Source of the DNA: Coniochaeta sp. PMI_546 | Taxonomy: Eukaryota; Ascomycota; Sordariomycetes; Coniochaetales; Coniochaetaceae | Assembly: GCA_021432605.1 (NCBI GenBank) | Contig: MU271144.1 | Span: 2,104,606-2,168,605, forward strand | Direction: 5' to 3' | DNA length: 64,000 bases | Shown: positions 9,997 to 21,352 of the stretch, one piece after another | Layout of the letters: every line of letters begins with the position of its first letter | Position numbering within the stretch: position 1 is the first letter of the stretch | Made by a program: the position numbers and the translations under genes | Notes under the pieces: model-generated | Seen by the model: only the letters and a program-made list of their open reading frames with translations | Told to the model about the DNA's origin: nothing | Database searches by the model: none

Positions 9997-11533
9997 GTAC
10001 CACCAAATGATCGGAGCCCCCGCATGCAAAATGTGGTGATTTGGCAGGGCTTCATCGTAGGCATCTGTCAGATGGCCAAGGAGTGGGTGTCGGAAAAGAC
10101 TCGTCGGTTCTAGAGGAATATGTCTTTTGCGGATTGGCGTGCAGCGAGACGTGCAGAGAGGGCCCTTGATGAGATTTTTGGTGATGCCGAAGCCAATGCT
10201 GCTGTTGCCCACCTCCAACCACAGCAAATCGAACTCGGGTCTAGCTCTGGACCTGAGGGCGCCTACGAGTGGGACGATGTAAACAACCCGCAGCAGCAGA
10301 AACAGTCTGTCGCTTCGGCTCCAGCGGATCAACAGCAACTGCCATTACAGGCAGAGGTCGTCTCAGCTGGACCTTCGTCGGCACCCACGGTGGTTGGCGA
10401 GGCTTCTCCCAAACTCGCATCACCTGTCAATGAGGCGGCACAACTCGACGCAGGGGGAAAATGAACCGGGTGGTCTTATTTCGGCGCTTTTCCAAGAGGT
10501 GGACTGGCATGTTGCGTGGTTTCGGCATATGACTATGTTTCCTTTGTTTGCGGACTGCTTTTCTCTGCTGGTTTTATCTGGGGGCATCCGAGAGGTCAAG
10601 GTTTCTTGGGACGGCTTATGTCGATGTCGACCAGCGGTCTGGCATTTAATTAATCAGCGATACCCAACTGCAAATACATCTTATTAACACTACTCGTTTA
10701 CTTGTCTGACTACATGCCTCCTTGCTGCCTGTTCAGCGTTTGTCGAGCGTCTGTCACAATGTCTTCGCATTGATGTGCATGTACTCAGCAGCTGTCCTGA
10801 TCGCCACTCCAACGTTGGACTAGCTCAATAATCTAGATGGACCTCGTGCGATGTTGCTCCAAAATATGAGGACCACAAGAGCAAGATTTCAACAGCAAAT
10901 TACTTGACTTTACTGGCTAAGTGAAAACATATTATTTTCCAGCATGGTACGCTTTTTATGCAAAGCAGATATCACATACTGCTATATCTTGTTTTGAGTA
11001 TGAAGCTCGAGGGTGTCTTTTATGTCTATACATGGCATATAATGATTTGACCTTGATTTGAACATGCGCCGTGAGATGCTTCTTACATCCCTCAGATCAA
11101 TGCAGCTACTCCATAGCCTCGTGCTCTCTGGTAACATCCCCAGAACGGATGTAACCATTGAACCTCCTCCCCTACACCACGAGCCGGAGGAATCGAGACA
11201 TCCGTCTGATATATATCAGACATGTCCCGCCAACAGGGGAACACAAGTCGCGGGCCTCAAAACATGGTGGCAGGAGCCGTAAGAACACCTCCAGCTAGAC
11301 ACCAGCCAAAAGGGTTTGGGAGATCATGCTCTTTCGACCCTCTGGTCGAAGGGTCGGTAGCTCATGAGGTGTGGTGGTGCTCCATGAGCTCAGCCATCCC
11401 CAGCAATCCTGTTGATGAGAAAGCCGCGATCCATAAGACCACGTACAAGCGAACTTGTCGTTAACGTTCGGCCGAGGTGTTTAACGCCCCATCCACGCAG
11501 TATACACCGACACTCATGTATCCACGCGTGTTT
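9997..11533. other. Region between PMP3 and the YchF-type GTPase
   Basis: The proximal part is the PMP3 3' region with a possible extra frame (10120-10464). From about 10470 to 11530 I see no gene; 10900-11050 is AT-rich, as expected for untranslated or spacer DNA. Confidence 0.4.
10120..10464 (+). CDS. Unrecognised coding-like frame just 3' of PMP3
   Basis: An ATG-initiated 114-codon frame with mixed, ordinary codon use. It starts MSFADWRAARRAERALDEIF and continues as a Gln/Ala/Pro/Ser-rich low-complexity tail. No family is recognised. It could be an independent short gene, a spurious frame in the PMP3 3' UTR, or a C-terminal extension of PMP3. For the last option, a donor at 9990 (GTATTA) and an acceptor after 10115 (CTAGAG) would join PMP3 residue Leu55 in phase to this frame and bypass the PMP3 stop. 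The AGAG acceptor is weak. This join is inference. Confidence 0.3.
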   Translation: MSFADWRAARRAERALDEIFGDAEANAAVAHLQPQQIELGSSSGPEGAYEWDDVNNPQQQKQSVASAPADQQQLPLQAEVVSAGPSSAPTVVGEASPKLASPVNEAAQLDAGGK

Positions 11534-12965
11534 TCACGCTCGTCCGACCTTGAAGGAGAGTATCTGTTCAAATTTTAGCAAGGCTCAACTTACCACAAGT
11601 TATCCGGGCACTTACGTCGTTCTTCCCTACCGCCACAATCTGGTCTTCAGCAACACGTATTGCACCAGGTGCCTCAATATACGCGATAGGCGCATCGCCC
11701 ATGATCTTCCTACCCACCTCCGCAACCGTCGTGTTCTTTTTTACCAGCACACAGTCGCGGAAGACAGCCTTCGAATCCGAGGCACCAGACTGGAACGTCG
11801 TCGTATTGCGCACGGGAAACACAGGTACCAACCCTAGAATCTCGGCCGCTTTCGACAAGACTTGGTTGACGCCCGTAGAACCGAACCGATAGAGTACCAT
11901 GTCCTTGAGGTTCTCTATCCTGTTGCGGTTCTTCTCGTCGAGCTCTTTCAACCCTCCCCCATCCGGATCTCCATCTGCTATGAGGTCTTCCCTCGTGTCA
12001 ACGAACTCGCTGCCCTCGGTATACCGAATATACCCCTGCTTCGCCATCTTCCGCAGAAAGATCTCCGATATGGCCGAACAGAGCACGATGGTATTTGGAT
12101 CCTGCATCTTTGCAATCTTGGCAATGTTCTTATCCGCGTCCGGGTGATCGATCTTGTTGAGCGCGATAACTGTAGGGAATTTCTCGTCCGTGAACGCCTG
12201 AACCACCTTGTCGATCGTCTCGTTGCTCCAGTCCTCCAGCGGCTCTTTCAGGCCTAGCTTGTCCAGCGTCCGCGCGACAACCGCAGACGTACTGCCATAA
12301 CCTGAGAACTGCCCTTGAAGCGTTTCTACGGCCGTGGCTTTAACAGCCATATGCCGCCGGCGGATGGACCCCCATTTCTCCATTAGGTTGCCTCTTATCC
12401 ACGCTACGATTTCTGACCGTAGCCAGGCGATGTCGACGGAAGGGTCGTAGCCCCGTGTGTTCTTGCCTTCTGCGTCTGTGGTGCCAGACACGTCAACGAC
12501 GTGGATGAGGGCGTCGGCGTGCCGCAAGTCGTCGAGGAATTTGTTGCCGAGGCCCTTACCGGCGTGCGCGCCTGGGACGAGTCCGGCTACATCGAGAAGC
12601 TCTATGGGCACGGACCGCAGGCCCTTGGTGCAGGAGCCGTAGTTGGGTTTACACCGATCTTGCAGGCCGAAGCGGGCGCAGGCGCATTGGACTTGCAGGT
12701 AGCCTATTGCGCGTTGGGGGTCGATTGTTGTGAAGCTGGAGGATGGGGGTCAGCGCGGGATTGGCTGTGGAAAGGGCTGGGCTGAACATACGGGAAATTT
12801 CCTGCGGAGGAGTTATATCAGCGGCTCGAACCTTCCATCTCGTTCCTTCGGTCATGCCAGGATGTACCAACCAACTTTCGATGTCGCGTCTGTCAGCGAG
12901 TTGAGAGTGCTCGACTTGCCAGCACTCGGCTTGCCTACGAGGCCTATTAGGGGATCGCGAGGCAT
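11534..12965 (-). CDS. YchF/Obg-superfamily GTPase with TGS-like C terminus
   Basis: A TRAFAC-class P-loop GTPase/ATPase of the YchF group, related to ribosome- or translation-associated Obg-like proteins; the closest yeast counterpart may be Ylf2. Five exons (12965-12872, 12801-12792, 12735-11616, 11563-11534) are wrong by number only if the microexon is missed: there are four, joined in phase to 417 aa. G1 is GKPSAGKS (11-18), followed by [16 protein letters not shown], the [11 protein letters not shown]3 region and NKID (G4). The C-terminal part, [20 protein letters not shown] to the end, is TGS-like. The second exon is only 10 nt and encodes the middle of GNFPF; the last exon adds ILSFKVGRA. 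Without the last splice (donor GTAAGT at 11615) the protein would end in non-conserved residues. It is divergent with the SET gene. Confidence 0.93.
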
Positions 12966-13330
12966 GATGGATGACTTCTGAGCCTTCGACTTATATTCCA
13001 GGGGCAGAGAAGATGAGCACTGAGCCCCAAAGCTAGGTACGCCGTGCGTTTAAGATGCCGAATGGATGAGGCTTCAATGTTCCAATGTTGAAAATGTTCA
13101 GCGCTGGACGACATGGCGGGGTGAAAATGCTGCCCCACCACTATAATAACGCGATAAGAGATAAGCCCTACGCCTTTCGGAGATAAGTGAATCCCTGCTC
13201 CAAAGCTCTGGTTCCACAGCCGCGGTCCAATCTGATGATGTCGAGGCCTAGCGAGGGCCCGGAAAATGTATTCCAGCTTAGTGTCACTTAGAAGGCATTG
13301 CTTCCCCGGAACTTGTAAAGACCTTGAAAT
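12966..13330. promoter_or_regulatory. Shared divergent promoter, YchF GTPase / SET gene
   Basis: 365 bases separate two divergent start codons, so both promoters must lie here or in the 5' exons. No TATA box is obvious. Confidence 0.5.
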
Positions 13331-14936
13331 ATGTCGCGATCCGACCCATCTATCCTCGCAATAGCCTCCAAACTTCGCGGCGTTACTTTCAACGGTGTCG
13401 AATGTGGGAGTGTCGATGGTAAGGGTTGGGGTCTCACAACGACCAGAGACTTGACCACGAAAGACGTGAATATAGGCGACTTACCCAAGTTGATCACCAT
13501 ACCCCATGATCTGGTGCTCAACCAGCAGGCAGTCGAAGAATACGCCAAAGAATCCCTCGAGTTCAGGGAACTGTACGAGGCGGTTGGTCGTCAGGTACTG
13601 CAAACCCTTGCCTGCGATTCTCATCTATACACCGGTCTCCCTGGCCTGCCACAGGCTCATGATCTGACTTGGCTTATGACAGTCTGCGAGACGAGATGTT
13701 CTTCTATTCCTCTTGGTGCAACTAGCTCGAGCGAATCCCGATTTGCCTTCGGGGACCCGTATCGTGTCACACTCATGGACTGACTACCTCAAATTCCTGC
13801 CAGAGGATGTGCTTGTTCCCACCCAATGGTCCGCCGAGGAAAGGAGCTTGCTGAAGGGGACGTCCTTAAGGTCGGCAGTGAACGCAAAGCTGTCGTCGCT
13901 GACGTCCGAATTTGACTTCGTCTTTGATAAGTCTTGCAACATGCCCTTCTGGTACAGTGTGCTTTGGGAAACTGAACCCAGGACGATTCAAGACTGGATC
14001 AAGCTCGACGCTTGGTATCGTTCCCGGTGTCTGGAGCTACCCCGGTCAGGCGTGTCTATGGTACCCTACCTAGACATGGCCAATCACTCATCGAAGCCAA
14101 CAGCTTACTACGATGAGGACAGCAAAGACGAAGTTGTCCTACTACCCAGGCCGGGTACCACCGTTGCGAAAGGAGAGGAGATCACGATCAGCTATGGGAC
14201 CGACAAGCCAGCAGCCGAGATGCTATTCAACTATGGATTTCTGGAACCGACAGAAAAGGCTGGCAGCCTTGTCTTACCCTTTGAGGCCAATGAAGACGAC
14301 CCACTGGCTAGAGCGAAGCTGATGGCTTTTGGAGAGCCGCCTAAGGTCCACGTGTCGGTTGACAAAGAGGGTACCGCGACGTGGGAGTGCCCGTTCGCCT
14401 ATCTGTCGTGCCTTAACGAGGAAGATGGCTTGGAGTTCCGGCTCTTACAGGATGTGGAGGGCAACCGCGAGCTACGGGTCTTCTGGCTCGAAGAGGATGT
14501 GACCGACCAGTCCAAGGACTTCGAGGCCGTGATCGGAGACCACCCGATATACGCACTCGTGAGGTTGCGCGCCGTCGCCATACTACAGGCACGCCTTCAG
14601 GATGAGCTGCAGCAGCTGCAATCACAGGCGTTCTATGATTCGGTCTCTTCGAACCCAACAGTCCGCGAGCATTGCAAGGTAGCAGCTGCCACACTTCGAG
14701 AGATTGAGGCTAGGGTGTTATCAAACGCCGTGGAAGCCATGGAGACGGAGGTTGGTCTAACAAAGCACCATGCTGACCGACAAATCATTTCTGAGATAAG
14801 TGCTGACAATGCACAGAAAGCTGCATTAGTTGCGGACGAAAACGTGGTCGCCTACTTCGGATCGATGGAGACTGCCGAATCCGACCTAGTTGGTGATGAG
14901 GCGGCCAATAAGGAGGATGGCGAAGACTTTAGTTGA
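13331..14936 (+). CDS. SET-domain protein lysine methyltransferase (SETD3/RKM type)
   Basis: A SAM-dependent protein lysine methyltransferase of the Rubisco-LSMT/SETD3/Rkm class, whose fungal members modify ribosomal or translation factors. Exons 13331-13594 and 13683-14936 join in phase 0 over an 88-nt intron, giving 505 aa. SET motifs are the N-terminal GKGWGL, an interrupted SET insert rich in helices, SMVPYLDMANHSS with the Asn-His-Ser core, GEEITISYG, and the closing AAEMLFNYGF. After about residue 290 an alpha-helical substrate-binding-like C-terminal domain follows. The exact target cannot be read from the sequence. The intron acceptor (AG at 13681-13682) was chosen because it gives SARRDVLLFLLVQLAR, which fits the family's helix; other AGs break the frame. 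Confidence 0.9.
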
Positions 14937-17422
14937 TCGCTCATCCTCGGTCATCCATCACGCGCAACACTCCTCGCGAAAGCGTCCTTTTTTGGCCAGA
15001 AGAAGGCGTTTAACACACGATCCTGGTCAAGCGGAGGTAGTTTGCAACTCCCTCGAGCCCAGGGCATTCGCGATTAACAAGAGCAATGTTCGGACCCAAA
15101 TAGACTCGAGACCGGTCTTGAGAGAGGGCGAACACCTTGCGCGCGACCGCGGCAGCTGGGCAGCACCGTTGTACCACATTACACTACTTCAGTCGGAAGA
15201 ACCGGCTACCGCTCGAGTATTAGCAAAGTTGCTTATTCTTAGCTTGGGACGATGATACACGAATCATTCACGCGCATCAAGTGTTTGAGGCTTGATTCAG
15301 TGGAATGATACCCACTCGTACTCGATGGACTGTCAGGTAGGCAGTGCGACTGCTCCTCGCCAACACCCTTGAGCTTTGAACTGCACATTCACACGTACCT
15401 TACCTACGACTCTGGATTTCGCTCTACTGTGGTACAGGTCCCAAAGAAACGAAGCGACTTTTGCCGAAAGTGAACCTTAATCCTCAAATCGACTGTTCGT
15501 ACACTACACTGATCATGCCTCAACACCCAGTTGGAGATTCCAAGTGCGGGGAAATTGGGGGCAGCGCCTCGTTGTGAAACTAGGGACTCACTTGGGCCAC
15601 TGATTATCGTGCCAACTCGCCAAGGAAACCCATTTTTCTCCAGAGTCAGCTGTTGCTTCTGATCTCGTCATCTCCGCAACAGGCCGTCTGGCGGTGGTCG
15701 TGGGAATGAATCTGTTTCGAGGTCCTGGCATGGGCTGCTATATTCTTGCTACTATACCCTCATCAAGGATCAATATCTCGGGGAAGTCACACACAATATA
15801 CTCCATATGGTTCTGATGTCCAGCCACATGGCAAATCTCCGATCTGATGTTATGACACCGCGCTCTAGTGAGAGTGTGAAACAATGCTATGTGTCTGCTG
15901 CATACACTTAGGCTGCGTTTGTCGATGTACAACCAGTCCACAGGTTTGATCTTGCCCCGGGAATGTCCACTGTCTCGATCGGCCGCGTGATCTACGCCAG
16001 CTTCATGAATGAGCGGCTGGGATGGGTTGCCCGTTCCTGTGGACATGTGAGCGAGTCGCGAGCCTGTTGGCCATACTCCGGCCGGACCGTCCCCGTTTGC
16101 TGCCCTCTGACCAATATAGGGACAGAGTATCGAACACACCGATATATCAGGCCATTATACCCTCATCTTTTCTTCATTCTGTCCGAAACCATCACTGTGT
16201 GCCCCGAGGCAGGCTTATCTTCAATCGGAATAGTTCACGAGTGCCTGCACCCCATTACCCCAGGTTTTCCTTCGCGGAGTTGTTGTAGATATGCGACGAC
16301 CCGCAAACGAGGAGATAGTGCTATCATGCGATGTGAATGGGCCGGACGGATGATGTCGGATGCAGGTGTCAGATTCTGGGTTAGGTCAGTTTCTCTGAAC
16401 CGACGCAGAAACCGACATTCACCGAGAGAATTCTCGAAGAAACATGAAAGGATGGTGTGGCGTTGGGTGTCAGCAAATCACTACGTCTTCTCCTGATGCT
16501 AAGACATGGCGTCAAGTCCATACGTATGCTCGAGTGGTGCCATTTTCCATCTCAGCTGGAGGGGTCCGGGGTGATGGGTTGAAAGAAAAAGATGGCTCCA
16601 GAATCCCACACTCCAGATCTCTGACCACAAGATCAGAGCAGGAAAGACGAGGCGGTGATTGGTCACCCCAGATTTGGACTTGGATCTCCATTGCTTCACT
16701 GCGGCCCACTATGCTAAGGATGCCCAGAATATGGGGCATATATCCACTGTAATTGTTGGGGACCAGTTACGAGCGTCACTGTATTTCCCCAGAGGGCGGT
16801 GTTCCTTGCTGACGCGACACTTGTACCTCCGTACCCTCCGTCGTCCTCCGCAAAAATTGAAGGAGCAGCGTTGAGCGGCGCCTTCCTCCGCTTTTTCCAT
16901 GCTCGTCTTGCAGATTGCAGCCATTTGCAGCCAGTCACCAGCCATGGATCAGCCCCCTGTCCTTTTTCCCTCACATCCCATCCCAGACGGGTTCCCATCC
17001 ACCATCTACCTAATCTTCCCCCTTCGTGTTTCCCTCCCACCTTCAATTCTTCCATAAGACCCAACACACCCCTCCCATTCCCTGACCTGCTCTTTGGTTC
17101 TACTTCCCTTTCAATTCTTGCTCGGTTGCTCTAATCAAGACGCCGTCGACACCGTTTCGCACGGTCGAAGACACTTTGCGACACTCCGAGAAATGAGCGC
17201 CGGTACGGTGGACGTCTCCCTCGCCAACAACGCCTGAACCAGTAGCACAGCCGCTTAGGTGCTCAGCGAATTTAACCGGTCACTTTGGGCTTCGAAGTGT
17301 ATACGTATACTACCTCTATCGTCTCCAACGCGCTTTCTTCTCGAGTACCGAAATATTGTCATTGAACCACGGAGGATCTGTTGAAAAGGACATACAGAGC
17401 AGCTTAGCAAAACACCGTCAAA
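14937..17422. other. Long upstream region of facB
   Basis: About 2.5 kb without a supportable gene. The last about 500 bases are pyrimidine-rich (about 16960-17110) and then become the facB leader with a short upstream frame (17193-17237). CreA-like hexamers (CTGGAG, CCGGGG) occur near 16556-16570, but such short sites are expected by chance. Confidence 0.4.
17193..17237 (+). promoter_or_regulatory. Upstream ORF in the facB leader
   Basis: A 14-codon frame (MSAGTVDVSLANNA, stop TGA) with a purine-rich initiation context, 185 bases before the facB ATG and not overlapping it. If transcription starts upstream of it, it could lower or regulate facB translation. The transcript start is unknown. 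Confidence 0.4.
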
Positions 17423-20284
17423 ATGCCGGGAATACTGCCGATGAAGGTCATCAAGGTGGGCACCAGCTCCCAGAGTCGGATCGCCCAGGCTTGCGATCGC
17501 TGCCGGAGCAAGAAGATCCGCTGCGATGGTATCCGGCCTTGCTGTTCGCAGTGTGCCAATGTCGGCTTCGAATGCCGCACCAGCGATAAGCTGAGCAGGC
17601 GTGCCTTCCCTCGGGGATACACCGAATCGCTGGAGGAGCGCGTGCGCCAGTTGGAGTTGGAGGTCAGGGAATTGAAGGACTTGCTGGATGAGAAGGACGA
17701 GAAGATCGACATGCTTTCAAAGATGCACGGCAATCGTCGCAGACCTTCCGTAGGATCAGTATCAAGCGCTAGCCCGACCCTAGATATGAGGAAAGACGCA
17801 ACTCCGCCGCCTAAGGAAGATACCTTCCGTATTCAGGCATCACCACTCCTCCTCGGCGTTGAGAACTCTGACTCATTCTTCATGGGTGGTTCCAGCGGAC
17901 GAGCTTTCATAGGTTTGTCTCCGGCTTTTTGCTACTCGATAAAATAAATTCGACCACTAACGAGATGAACAGAGGCGTTCAAACGCAAAATCCAAGAAAA
18001 TGGAAAACCATGCTCCGAGTTCAACCCGGAAGCGTTCCTGCACATTCAGGGATGCTATCCTCTGACCGCCACGCAGCCCTCCCAGAGCATGAGGATACCA
18101 CCACGCCTGTTCTCTGACCGATGTGTCAACGTTTACTTCCAGGAGTGGGCTCCGTTATTCCCCGTGGTACACAAGCCGACGGTCCTCAAGATCTACGAGG
18201 AGTTCGTAGCTGATCCGGAGAAGATCAAAAACAACCACAAGCTCGCACAGCTCAATCTTGTCTTCTGCATCGCCGCTCTCTCCTCCGAGAATGCCGATCT
18301 CGAACAGATCGCCGCTTGTGAGCTGCAGTGGCAAAAGTCACTCGATGCGATTCTCATGGACAACACCATGGTCACTCTGCAGTGCTTGGTCCTGGCATTG
18401 ATGTACTGCACCGTCAGGGCTGATTACAAGCGGCTCCAACACTACAAGGCCATTGCCGTCGGATTGTCGCACCGACTTGGCCTTCATCAAAGTCAAAAGC
18501 GCTTCTCCTTCGGTGCCTTGACGATCGAGACGCGAAAGAAGGTTTTCTGGACTCTGTATACCCTTGACTGGTAGGTGGTTCTACTCTCTATGGTATGTAA
18601 CGACGCGCTAACACCCACAGTTTCTCCGCTGCGATACTCGGTCTTCCAAAGCTCCTAAAAGAAGATGACATTCATGCAGAGTATCCGTCTGACACTGATG
18701 ACGAGTACGTGACCGAGAAGGGATTCCAGCCAAGCCTGCCGGGCGAGCATACCCGCATATCAAGCGCTCTGGCTCTCTTCAGGGGCACACGAATTCTTGC
18801 AAAGGTCCTTGAGAAGAACTACCCAGCTGCTACATCCCATGAACTCTCCCTGCAGCAAATGTCAGCCCTGGATGCCGAGCTTGACAACTGGTGCGACAAC
18901 CTGCCGCAACACCTAAAGCTCACCTTCCGACAAGACAAACCGTCCACCGACATGACCGGAAGCCGATCCCCACTGCTTGTGAGTGCCCCATAATATCTAT
19001 CACAAAGCACCTGACAATGACTGACTCGACTAGGCTCTTGCCTTCTATTACACCAAGACCCTGATCTACCGGCCGGCTGTGGGCTCTAGCCTGGGTCCTA
19101 AAGCTGCTCCGGCCCTCATTTCCATCAGCGAGTCCAGCAAGCGCATTGTGCAGATTGTCCAGCTTCTCGAAGAAAGGAGCATGTCGTTTGCGTTCTGCCT
19201 GAACAAAGCAGACACCCTTGTCCTATGCGGCATGGCATTGCTATATCAGAGCTTGGACCTAGGAAAGGAGAGCAAGGTCATGAAGGATAATGCCAGGCTC
19301 ACTAATGCGGTCATCAAGATCGTCGACAAGTCCAAGGCCCCTGGATCCCTCGATTTCAAGCGAATTGCCGCAATGCTTATTCAAGTGGACGAGCCACCCC
19401 ACATGCCAGCTTCACTCCCCACACCGCCCCGGCAAAGTCCGGATGCCTGCATGGCCGCTCCACCCAGGGCGTCGCCGCCGACCTCGCACGCAATGCACCA
19501 CAAGATGACCGCTTCGCTGGGGCGCCATGCAAGTGCCAGCATGAGCGAGACCGATCTCCTCTTGCAACAAGACAAGCTCCGCAAACTGGCCATGCCACCA
19601 TCCGGACAGAACAAACCCGAGCTCTACAAGATCAGATCTCGACCGTCGTTTGACGGTATTCGCCCAGAGCCGGTCCCTCTCTCACGGCGGGATCACCGGC
19701 TTTCATTGAGCCAGGCCCAGGCAGCCCAAGCAGCAATGATTGCCAGGGTATCCCCGACACCGAACACGAGTACGAAACAGAACCTTGACTATCTCTCCTT
19801 CAACTCAACCCCGTCGCAACCGCCGTCACCGGTGCAGTCCCGTAGTCAACAGCACCAACACGCACAGAATCTGCTTTACTCACAGCTTGCACAAAAAGCA
19901 TCAAACACGTCGACTGCTGACTGGGAGGCACTAGTAGGCTCGCTTGACGGCGGCCATCTCAACCTCTACGATGCGATCTACGGTGGTGGACTCCCCATGA
20001 ATGATACTCCTGTCTCGGCAACGCCTTGGTCTCCAGACGCGTGGGACCTGTCGCACTTCAACCTTGGCGACTTCCAGAACAGTGGGCAGACGGCACAGAG
20101 CGTACTCAGCCTTAGCGAGGAGAGCCTAAGCTCCGCTGAAGACCTAACTGCGCCAAGCGAGATGGGACTCAGTGTTGCCAGCCTGGACCACTATCATCAT
20201 AACCAGCCACTACTGCCGGTGACAACATCGGGCACGAGTTCTGAGGGTTTCATCCTTGACGGGCTAGAGCACTTTGGTCTATGA
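17423..20284 (+). CDS. facB: Zn(II)2Cys6 transcription factor, acetate regulator FacB/ACU-15 type
   Basis: A nuclear activator of acetate-utilisation genes (acetyl-CoA synthetase, glyoxylate cycle, carnitine transferases) in the Aspergillus FacB / Neurospora ACU-15 family. Four exons (17423-17912, 17973-18570, 18621-18978, 19034-20284) join in phase to 898 aa; A. nidulans FacB is of similar size. The binuclear cluster runs Cys24 to Cys51 ([11 protein letters not shown], then [12 protein letters not shown]). A basic linker and a heptad-like coiled coil follow at about 68-100 ([20 protein letters not shown]). The middle holds the fungal-specific transcription-factor domain ([40 protein letters not shown]). 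The C terminus is Ser/Pro/Gln-rich with an acidic end, a likely activation region. The first ATG gives the family N terminus [15 protein letters not shown]. Confidence 0.9.
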
Positions 20285-21352
20285 TTTATGCTTATGAGCT
20301 TGCTTTGTATTCACGTGGGATCGGGTCTGTCTATGCGTGTTCCATGTCGTTTCCGGTAAGCTTAGTTGGATTCTTTTTTGTGGGAGGACTTAGCGGGTGT
20401 TGACTGCCGATCTACTGGATCAATCTGTTTTCTGTCATATATTCTCCTCGACCGGTCGGGCGATGCCAGTTGCCGTTTGTGTCTTGCACCCGGCAAGTTT
20501 GTATCTTGGTTTTCTTTTTCTTTTGACTTGCAATATTCCTTTTGTCATGTAACTGCGTTTGCGCGGGATTATCAAAGAGATTGGGGATGACGACATATTG
20601 ATGAGTTGGGTAAGGCGTCTTGGTGCCAGCTAACATCGCGTTTGAGCGACGCTTCTTTGGGACTGATATGGCAGTTAAGGTAGCAAAGGCGAATTAAAAA
20701 CTGGTCCATTATATCCTTTTGCTCATCATGTGTCCTTGATCTGTTCCTAGGTTGCTGCCGACGAGAATTATACGTGAATGTCGCCGTACTTCGACTCGTT
20801 AACCCATCATCCTAAGGAGACTTGGTAACATGTCCGCCGCAGCTCTTTGCCCCAAGTTTAACCAGGGCCCCCGCTCCAATCTGGCCAGAGTTTACTGTGT
20901 AGATGAGCTAGGACCTGCGCCTCCAAATAGATCGCCGGTCTTTTCTTTGTTCGGGATTTCAGCGCCATGGTACGTACGCTTCCACTAGGAGGACACTGGG
21001 CAAGCGGCAACCTCGAGGTTGTCACCCCATTTTAGCCTGAATGCCACGACTGCCTGTCGGTGGACGGCAGTGTGCTTCCTTATATCACAGTAGACGGTAG
21101 TGTGCCTGAGAATTGGCAAATGACCTGTAAGAGGGGACAATTTGGAGAACACCTCAGATCCGGTAGTGATGTGTCTTCGACGGTACTAACCCTAACCCTT
21201 GACAGTACCCCTTGTGCACCGTCCACCGGACACGCCCCTTGCATGGGTTCCACTAAAAAGTTCTCGGCCTTCAGGTGTAGCGATTCGGCTCAGTGACGCC
21301 ACTTTTTCCCTTTGACGAAACAAACCTGACAGCTTTGTGCCAATGCTCGAGC
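20285..21352. other. Intergenic between facB and MRF1
   Basis: No gene is seen. The second half carries an inverted 10-mer pair (21058-21067 and 21219-21228) and a telomere-like CTAACCCTAACCCTT (about 21186-21200). Confidence 0.4.
21058..21228. repeat. Inverted 10-mers flanking a telomere-like motif
   Basis: CGGTGGACGG at 21058-21067 is the exact reverse complement of CCGTCCACCG at 21219-21228. Between them lie a second imperfect copy of the first motif (TAGACGGTAGTGTGCCT, about 21091) and two TTAGGG units read on the minus strand. Function is unknown; it may be a promoter element of MRF1. Confidence 0.4.

Noticed and set aside
15738-16139. 133-codon frame on - upstream of facB
   Set aside because: No domain recognised and no splice partners found; treated as spacer.
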